Assembly (NCBI GenBank): GCA_038318455.1
Contig: JBBQCF010000019.1
Coordinates: 1 to 18,923, forward strand
Direction: 5' to 3'
Length of the DNA: 18,923 nucleotides
From: UBA12068 sp038318455
GTDB lineage: Bacteria; Patescibacteriota; Minisyncoccia; Moranbacterales; GWC2-37-73
Numbering within the stretch: position 1 is the first letter of the stretch; every line of letters begins with the position of its first letter. The position numbers and the translations under genes were made by a program. The notes beneath the pieces were generated by a model. The model made no database searches, had not been told where the DNA came from, and saw nothing but the letters and a program-made list of their open reading frames with translations. Shown here piece after piece: positions 14,401 through 18,923 of the stretch.

Positions 14401-14540
14401 GCTCCCGTCTGCAACACTATGCGTAGCATTGCGAGCAGGTAATTGGGAATCCAGGATTTATTTCTACAAGTGAGTTACAATCTGGATCCCCGCTTTTACC
14501 AAAAGGGCATTTCCTTTGGTCGCGCGGGAGCCGAGGATGA
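14401..14540. repeat. REP-like intergenic palindromes after thiI
   Basis: CTGGATCCCCGC (14482-14493) and GCGGGAGCCGAGGATGACA (14524-14542) form the interrupted stem of the common bacterial CTGGATCCCCGC...GCGGGGATGACA type of repeat. Its loop holds a second hairpin, ACCAAAAGG/CCTTTGGT around GCATTT (14498-14520). GCTCCCG (14401-14407) can alternatively pair with CGGGAGC (14525-14531). The region is richer in G and C than its surroundings. No gene lies in 14375-14599. Confidence 0.55.
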
Positions 14541-14544
14541 CATA

Positions 14545-14580
14545 AATAAAAGAGAATCACGATTGTGATTCTCTTTTATT
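14545..14580. terminator. Bidirectional terminator between convergent genes
   Basis: AAAAGAGAATCAC (14548-14560) and GTGATTCTCTTTT (14565-14577) form a perfect 13-bp stem with a GATT loop, extended by three more A-T pairs. T runs follow on both strands. It lies between thiI (plus) and the membrane protein gene (minus), which converge here, and can end both transcripts. Confidence 0.9.
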
Positions 14581-14599
14581 GTGCTAATGCATATTTACT

Positions 14600-15376
14600 T
14601 TAATCCTTACTTTCACTTGCCTGATGAACCTTACTTTCATTGTCACTTTTCTTTTTGCTATCATCCTCATCATCCTGACAATTATCACATTTTCTTATTT
14701 CTCTAGCTTTAAAATCTCGCTCACCGATTTTATCGCCAATAATTTTCACCACCTTGCCTTTTGCCTCTAATTGTACATTTTCCCATTTAACACCTTTGTC
14801 GTCGACATTCCAACTCAAGCCTGATTCGTCAATAAGAATAATTTTTTCACTATTTTCATCTATTCCAATAACCTTACCAGTCAACAATCCCTGTTCTGGA
14901 TGAAACCAGATTTCCATTAAGGCTGCATGTTTTGACTGATTATACACTGGCAAAGATTTGGTCATCAAATTATCAACGGCTTTTGCCATTCCAAGAACAT
15001 AAAAAACGCTACCAAGAAAAACAGACAACGCAACGCTTCCAATTACAATCCAGCGGCGTTTAAAACGATAACCAAGTCGAGTGCATTTCCAATTAGCATA
15101 AGCAACTCCAGCAAAAATAAGCAGCAACACAAGCCAAATGTATGGCAAAAGCATCACAGTTGAAGTTAAAAGATTTCCATGTAGATGATTAACGATATCA
15201 AGATCCCCAGAATTTATGATGTGCACAACGACTCCGAAAGAAAGACTTCCCAATAAAACAGCACCGAAAAAGAGCGTCCAAAAAACATAGCCCCTGAAGA
15301 TGAATTGCCATCTTGGAACTGGAGCGATGTGATCGCATTTTATTTTTCCAATGATACTTTCGCTAAATTTTGTCAT
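14600..15376 (-). CDS. Membrane protein paired with the ECF sigma factor, possible anti-sigma factor
   Basis: The 258-aa protein has three likely transmembrane helices (about 29-52, 70-93 and 109-128). A C-terminal soluble beta region follows (about 158-228: LLTGKVIGID, KIILIDESGLSW, LEAKGKVVKIIG, FKAREIRK), in the pattern of OB-like DUF5666-type domains. It ends in a highly charged tail of Asp, Lys, Glu and Ser with a CDNC pair. The N-terminus has IKCDHIAPVPRW before the first helix. It begins 4 bases after the sigma factor stop, a spacing typical of sigma/anti-sigma pairs. No zinc anti-sigma HxxxCxxC motif is visible, so the role is inferred from linkage only. Confidence 0.75.
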   Translation of the reverse strand: MTKFSESIIGKIKCDHIAPVPRWQFIFRGYVFWTLFFGAVLLGSLSFGVVVHIINSGDLDIVNHLHGNLLTSTVMLLPYIWLVLLLIFAGVAYANWKCTRLGYRFKRRWIVIGSVALSVFLGSVFYVLGMAKAVDNLMTKSLPVYNQSKHAALMEIWFHPEQGLLTGKVIGIDENSEKIILIDESGLSWNVDDKGVKWENVQLEAKGKVVKIIGDKIGERDFKAREIRKCDNCQDDEDDSKKKSDNESKVHQASESKD

Positions 15377-15380
15377 ATAA

Positions 15381-15986
15381 TTATTTATTTATTGCAATTT
15401 CTTTCTTGACTGTTTTTTCTTTAAACTGTTTCTTAGCCCTATTTATCAAGGTAGCTACTGTTCCCATCGGTTTTTCTAAAATATCAGAAATTTCTTTGTA
15501 ATCTTTTTCTTCCAAAAATTTAAGGACTAACACCTCTTTATACCGTTCATCCATTTCATTTAAAACAGAGCGCACTTCTTCTCCGGTATATTTTCTCTCT
15601 AATTCCTTAGCTAAATCCTCATTACTTGCCAAAATATTAAGCAACTGATTGTCTCCCTCATATGTCACCGTTTTTGGACGTGCCGTTATTTTTCTAAAAT
15701 GACTTATCACCTTATTGTGCGAGATGCGATATATCCAGGAGGAAAACTTCAAATCACTATCAAAAGAATTAAGGTTCTTATAGGCACTAATAAAAACATC
15801 TTGAAGAGTATCCTCTACATCCTCCTTTGATCCTCCAGAAATACGCAAAATATATCTGGATAATTTTTCTTCATATCTCTCAACTAAAAAACCATAAAAA
15901 TCAGGGTTTTTAAGTGTCTCTCCAACAAGTTCCTCATCTGACATTTCGGAAATATTTTCAATTTTATCCAATTTTATATCTATCAT
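15381..15986 (-). CDS. ECF-type RNA polymerase sigma factor
   Basis: The 201-aa protein has the two ECF domains. Sigma-2 (about 30-100) includes DTLQDVFISAYKNL and the promoter-melting segment FSSWIYRISHNKVISHFRK. Sigma-4 (about 140-190) includes LNEMDERYKEVLVLKFLEEKDYKEISDIL and the helix-turn-helix MGTVATLINRAKKQFKE. It would direct RNA polymerase to a small regulon, probably in response to an envelope signal passed by the adjacent membrane protein. GAGG lies four bases before the ATG, a close but usable Shine-Dalgarno sequence. A sigma-70-like promoter stands at 16097-16125. Confidence 0.95.
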   Translation of the reverse strand: MIDIKLDKIENISEMSDEELVGETLKNPDFYGFLVERYEEKLSRYILRISGGSKEDVEDTLQDVFISAYKNLNSFDSDLKFSSWIYRISHNKVISHFRKITARPKTVTYEGDNQLLNILASNEDLAKELERKYTGEEVRSVLNEMDERYKEVLVLKFLEEKDYKEISDILEKPMGTVATLINRAKKQFKEKTVKKEIAINK

Positions 15987-16096
15987 TTATCCTCGCCAAA
16001 AGCACATATTGATTTATACGCGATTTTACAATATATGCTTTCAATTCAAATAGTAAACACCATTTATTCTATTATTGTTTTTTCTCTAACCATGAA

Positions 16097-16125
16097 ATTA
16101 TACTCCAAAATTCTAGTAAAGTTAA
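16097..16125 (-). promoter_or_regulatory. Probable promoter of the sigma factor gene
   Basis: On the minus strand TTAACT (16125-16120) and TATAAT (16102-16097) are 17 bases apart. The -10 is perfect and the -35 matches in four of six positions. Transcription would begin about 100 bases before the sigma gene ATG. The -35 element lies directly after the alr stop, so this unit is probably separate from alr. It looks like a housekeeping promoter rather than an ECF self-promoter. Confidence 0.55.
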
Positions 16126-16126
16126 G

Positions 16127-17251
16127 CTAGGAAAGAATTTTAGGCAAAAGAGCAGAAATTCTCGTGGTAATTTCATAATTAATCGTTCCGATTTTTTCAG
16201 CAATTTCTTCAGCCGAAATTTCTTCTGCTTGTTGCTTTCCAAGCAAAACAACCTCATCTTCAGCTGAAACTTTTTCCAAATGTGAAACATCCACCACAAA
16301 CATGTTCATGGCCACGCGTCCAAGCACAGCGCAACGAGTTCCAGCAATCAAAACTTCTCCAATATTTGAAAGTCCTCTGTCATACCCATCACTATATCCT
16401 TGCGGAATAACTGCTATTTTGGTTATTTTTTCAGTTATATGTGTAAGACCATATCCAATGGAATATCCCGCTGGCACTGTTTTGATTTGGGCAACATGGG
16501 AAACCCAACGCAAAACTGGCTTCAGAAAAAAAATTTCTGATTCAAACTTATCTTTTAAATCATTACTTGGCCACATTCCATATAGACTAATTCCGGGTCT
16601 TATTAAATCAGATTTACCTTGACCATTTTCCCATACCATCACACCTGAACTTGCCGACATGTGTGTTTTCAAATCAATAAAACCATTTTGCTTAAAAATA
16701 TCCACAGCTTTTCGAAAAGCATCTATCTGTTTTTGGGCATGAGAAAAATCAGTTGTGTCCTCGATGTTTGCAAAGTGTGAATAAACCCCATCAACCAAAA
16801 TATTTTCACAATTTTTCAAAACTTTCACAATTTTTTCAACTTCTTCTGGCATAATTCCTTGACGTCCCAGATAGGCATCTATTTTTACATGCACCGATGC
16901 CTTTTTTTCTTGTTTTTTTGCAATATCATTCAAGGCCAAAATTTGTTTTTCATCATACACACTTAAAATTCCATCCAATTCCAAAGCTTCCATCATTTCA
17001 TCTTTTGCAATATATCCCAAAACCAAAGTTTGTTTTTGTGAAACTTTTCTTAGCAATTTCAATTCTTGCAAATCATCTACTTGAAAATAATTCGTAACCT
17101 CTTCCAAGGCACTCGCCACCTCGTTTTGCCCATGCCCATAGGCATTAGCTTTTACAACAGAAATAATGCTAACGTCATCACTTACCAGTGACTTCATCAT
17201 ATTAAAATTGTGCAATAAATTTTCTTTGGATATTTCAAGATATGAAAGCAT
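16127..17251 (-). CDS. alr: Alanine racemase
   Basis: The 374-aa protein is a PLP-dependent fold-type III racemase that makes D-alanine for peptidoglycan. The PLP lysine is K34 in VVKANAYGHG, and the second catalytic residue is the tyrosine in SIGYG (Y267), followed by IAVIPQGYSDGYDRG. Other family motifs are VYSHFANIED, RPGISLYGMWPS and INYEITTRIS near the C-terminus. Two usual motifs are altered: the KIDTGMxRLG segment reads KIDAYLGRQG (123-132) and the MDM motif reads MNM (315-317). The length is normal (about 360-380). It lies 10 bases after the Nudix gene and is probably co-transcribed with it. Presence of alr implies a peptidoglycan wall. Confidence 0.95.
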   Translation of the reverse strand: MLSYLEISKENLLHNFNMMKSLVSDDVSIISVVKANAYGHGQNEVASALEEVTNYFQVDDLQELKLLRKVSQKQTLVLGYIAKDEMMEALELDGILSVYDEKQILALNDIAKKQEKKASVHVKIDAYLGRQGIMPEEVEKIVKVLKNCENILVDGVYSHFANIEDTTDFSHAQKQIDAFRKAVDIFKQNGFIDLKTHMSASSGVMVWENGQGKSDLIRPGISLYGMWPSNDLKDKFESEIFFLKPVLRWVSHVAQIKTVPAGYSIGYGLTHITEKITKIAVIPQGYSDGYDRGLSNIGEVLIAGTRCAVLGRVAMNMFVVDVSHLEKVSAEDEVVLLGKQQAEEISAEEIAEKIGTINYEITTRISALLPKILS

Positions 17252-17261
17252 ATTTTTGTGT

Positions 17262-17750
17262 TTACAAATTATTCACTTCTTCAAGTTCATATTTGGTGAT
17301 TGTTTTTGGATCTTTCAGAAAAAATTTACCTTCGAAATTTTTCCCCGCCAACATTAAAGGCATCCAATATACATCATCTGGCCACATTTTATCAAAAGGA
17401 ATTTCATTATGCAAAAACCACTGTGGCCTCATCTCTGCTGTCTCTTTTGGCTCTCCAGAAAATTTATTAGCAGAAAACAAATGTACTTCCACCATAGGAT
17501 TTCCCTCAAATGGATTTCCCTCTTCTTCAAATTCGAAAGTGATCACGCCTCTTTTTTTCATATCAAGTGGTGTGATCTCGGCTTCTTCTTGAACTTCTCG
17601 GATTGCAGCTTCTTCAATGCTTTCGCCAACTTCCAACTTTCCACCAAAACCATTATACCGCCCATTCAAAACTCCATGCTTTTTTATCTCTCCCAGCAAG
17701 ATTTGGTTTTTATTATGCACACAGCACAGTGTCATTATCTTCTTTTCCAT
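17262..17750 (-). CDS. MTH1-like Nudix hydrolase (oxidised purine nucleotide diphosphatase)
   Basis: The 162-aa protein has a Nudix box at 37-59: GKLEVGE, seven residues, then REVQEEAEI. The last part has Glu where the consensus has Gly. Outside the box it strongly resembles human MTH1/NUDT1 as I remember it: GRYNGFGGK (30-38, with N33), EMRPQWF (106-112), the substrate-recognition segment MWPDDVYWMPLML (W113, D115, D116 in this numbering) and FEGKFF near the end. MTH1 hydrolyses 8-oxo-dGTP and 2-hydroxy-dATP to monophosphates and so keeps oxidised purines out of DNA. Its gene lies between nth and alr on the same strand, behind a structured leader. The exact substrate is inferred. Confidence 0.93.
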   Translation of the reverse strand: MEKKIMTLCCVHNKNQILLGEIKKHGVLNGRYNGFGGKLEVGESIEEAAIREVQEEAEITPLDMKKRGVITFEFEEEGNPFEGNPMVEVHLFSANKFSGEPKETAEMRPQWFLHNEIPFDKMWPDDVYWMPLMLAGKNFEGKFFLKDPKTITKYELEEVNNL

Positions 17751-17793
17751 ACTAATTTAGTGTGAATTGACATAATAGCAACATAAGACTATT

Positions 17794-17875
17794 TTCTTTT
17801 GAGGCCGGTAGCTGCAACAGCAGCTCTCGAGCGTTTGGATATAGATTTTATCCAAATGCGTGCCCTCAAGAAGAA
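17794..17875 (-). ncRNA. Three-way-junction element, candidate leader RNA of the Nudix-alr unit
   Basis: Three stems can be drawn. P1 pairs 17797-17804 with 17864-17871 (8 bp), extendable past a bulge. P2 is AGCTGC-AACA-GCAGCT (17810-17825, 6 bp). P3 pairs GCGTTTGGATA with TATCCAAATGC around TAGATTT (17831-17859, 11 bp with one G-T). Junction strands are 4-5 bases. On the minus strand the fold ends about 43 bases before the Nudix ATG, the place of a 5' regulatory leader, and follows nth by about 50 bases. No T run follows, so it is not a plain terminator. I do not recognise a known riboswitch or ribozyme core; strand and role are inferred. Confidence 0.4.
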
Positions 17876-17923
17876 ATGGTCGAAAGTTGTGATCACATAA
17901 TTCATATTAATGTGAAAATTATT

Positions 17924-18565
17924 CTAACCAAGAATTTTCGTCAGGGGACAATTTTCATGATCATGTTTTTTGGCTGGGCAATATTTGCGGCCATATTCAA
18001 TCAAGCGAAAAGAAATTTTTGGCCATTCTGGTTTGGGAAAAATTTGCATCAAATCTCTTTCAATTTTATCAGGATTTTTTTCTGGACTAAGCCCCAAAAG
18101 ATTTGAGAGTCTTCGCACGTGCGTGTCCACTGCGATGCCCACATGGACGTTGCAAGCACTTCCCAGCACGACATTGGCAGTTTTTCGAGCTACTCCCGGC
18201 AATTGAATCAACTGCTCCATGGTGCACGGAATTTTGCCTTGATACTTTTCTTTGATAATCTTAGCGGTGGCCAAAATATTTTTGGCCTTGTTGTGGTAAA
18301 ATCCAGTTTGAAAAATATCTTGTTGAAATTCAAGTTGCGTTGCATTCACATAATCATCCAAAGTTTTATATTTGGCAAACAGTTTTTCCGTCACTTCATT
18401 AACCTTTTTATCTGTGCATTGCGCTGACAAAATAACAGCCACCAAAATTTCCCAGGAATTGCTATGCTTCAAGGCAATTTTAGCATCCGGAAAAAGCGCT
18501 CGCAGTTCGCGCGCTACAATCAAAGCAATTTTCTTTCTATTGTCTATTTTTCCCCGATAACTCAT
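17924..18565 (-). CDS. nth: Endonuclease III, apparently without a complete iron-sulfur cluster
   Basis: The 213-aa protein is a HhH-GPD DNA glycosylase/AP lyase that removes oxidised pyrimidines. The core is intact: LVAVILSAQCTDKKVN near 41-56, helix-hairpin-helix LPGVARKTANVVLG (122-135) with catalytic K128, and VDTHVRRLSNLLGL with catalytic D147. At the C-terminus E. coli Nth has four cysteines spaced 6-2-5. Here only C186 and C196 remain, nine residues apart, and the protein ends shortly after with CPLTKILG. I checked the bases beyond the stop and see no missing cysteines in nearby frames. The length is normal (E. coli 211), so this is probably a real variant. Confidence 0.93.
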   Translation of the reverse strand: MSYRGKIDNRKKIALIVARELRALFPDAKIALKHSNSWEILVAVILSAQCTDKKVNEVTEKLFAKYKTLDDYVNATQLEFQQDIFQTGFYHNKAKNILATAKIIKEKYQGKIPCTMEQLIQLPGVARKTANVVLGSACNVHVGIAVDTHVRRLSNLLGLSPEKNPDKIERDLMQIFPKPEWPKISFRLIEYGRKYCPAKKHDHENCPLTKILG

Positions 18566-18627
18566 ACCTTATTATCTTATGTTTATGCTTTAATCTAAGC
18601 ATATAATGAGGATTTTTACAAATGAAG

Positions 18628-18762
18628 CAGGGATTTTCCGCGTCGTTTTCTACTGAAAACTCCTTGCCCTCGGCAGAGCTGAATGCTCCTGTGGTCGTAT
18701 CCATCGACGCTCGCTTATTCCGCCTCCGCTCCATGCTCGCTTCTGCCCGTTCGAATCCCTGC
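18628..18762. repeat. Repeat unit A, right copy (inverted)
   Basis: The unit is bounded by GCAGGGATTTT (18628) and GTTCGAATCCCTGC (18749-18762), both tRNA T-arm-like. Read on the minus strand it begins GCAGGGATTCGAACGGGCAGAAG, which matches the left unit A at 269-290 with two mismatches, and later has ATTCAGCTCTGCC as at 357-368. GGCAGA/TCTGCC can pair as in the left copy, while the middle differs. A continuous minus-strand frame runs through it but is broken in the left copy. Confidence 0.65.
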
Positions 18763-18782
18763 GAGCTCCATATGGAAAGGGC

Positions 18783-18902
18783 GCAGGGATTCCTCCTCAC
18801 CCAAACTTCCTCGCGAGTACGCAGAGGAAGTTTTCCTTCGGAGCCCGGGTTTTCAAAAACGCAAAATCTTTTGCCTTTTTGAAATACCCTTCGAATCCCT
18901 GC
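18783..18902. repeat. Repeat unit B, right copy (inverted)
   Basis: The unit is bounded by GCAGGGATTCC (18783) and TTCGAATCCCTGC (18890-18902). On the minus strand it aligns with the left unit B (479-603) throughout. The 10-bp stem AAACTTCCTC/GAGGAAGTTT (18803-18812/18824-18833) with an 11-base loop matches the left 9-bp stem but differs by paired substitutions. Between this unit and the A unit lies a short spacer with the palindrome TCCATATGGA (18767-18776). Confidence 0.7.
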
Positions 18903-18923
18903 ACGTTCCAATAAATAAAGAAA

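Noticed and set aside
16072..16299. 75-codon minus-strand frame overlapping the alr 3' end
   Set aside because: It overlaps alr in another frame. The alr frame contains the conserved C-terminal motifs.
17794..17880. Hammerhead ribozyme or purine-type riboswitch
   Set aside because: The junction strands (CCGGT, CTCGA and GTGC, or their complements) lack the CUGANGA/GAAA hammerhead core, and the loops lack the conserved purine riboswitch bases.
17880..17935. Frameshift removing the iron-sulfur tail of Nth
   Set aside because: No cysteine codons in the expected spacing are seen in any frame just after the stop, and the total length is normal.
18537..18911. 124-codon minus-strand frame at the right end
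   Set aside because: It spans both right repeat units and runs into the start of nth. The equivalent frame is interrupted by stops in the left copies, and the conserved feature is base pairing, not codons. A small chance of expression remains.

Overview
The window is an AT-rich bacterial segment with short intergenic spaces, and TGA is used as a stop (for example at the end of pilM). The evidence favours a Patescibacteria/CPR genome, probably of Parcubacteria type: a compact type IV pilus operon without secretin genes, AT-rich leaders that mostly lack Shine-Dalgarno sequences, a tRNA gene without encoded CCA, a short ThiI without a rhodanese domain, and intergenic palindromes of the kind seen in such genomes. 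I cannot place it more finely from sequence alone.

Layout. Positions 1-681 hold a tRNA-Arg(UCG) gene embedded in an array of structured repeats and no protein gene. From 682 to 10193 the minus strand carries one long type IV pilus cluster, transcribed right to left: pilB (assembly ATPase), pilC (platform), three pilin-like genes (a 454-aa prepilin with Ig-like domains, a 212-aa prepilin and a 539-aa PilX-like protein), pilM, pilN, pilO and a 110-aa one-helix membrane protein. Directly upstream on the same strand are a membrane histidine kinase and a receiver-only response regulator, which probably control the pilus. Positions 11932-14374 hold the divergent housekeeping pair ychF (minus) and thiI (plus). 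After a bidirectional terminator come an ECF-type sigma factor and a membrane protein that is probably its partner (14600-15986). Then come alanine racemase and an MTH1-like Nudix hydrolase (16127-17750), a possible structured leader RNA (17794-17875), and an endonuclease III (17924-18565). The Nudix enzyme and endonuclease III both deal with oxidised nucleotides or bases.

The right end (18628-18902) carries the same repeat family as the left end, in the opposite orientation. The window therefore starts and ends in related repeats, as an assembly contig broken at repeats would.

The least explained structure is this repeat family. Units of two types (called A and B here) alternate and are bounded by copies of a tRNA T-arm/acceptor sequence in direct and inverted orientation. 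In the left array the units are separated by hairpins. The first copy grows directly out of the 3' half of the tRNA-Arg gene. The left and right B units differ by changes that preserve base pairing, which points to a conserved RNA or DNA structure rather than a protein. A second unexplained element is the three-way-junction fold between nth and the Nudix gene.
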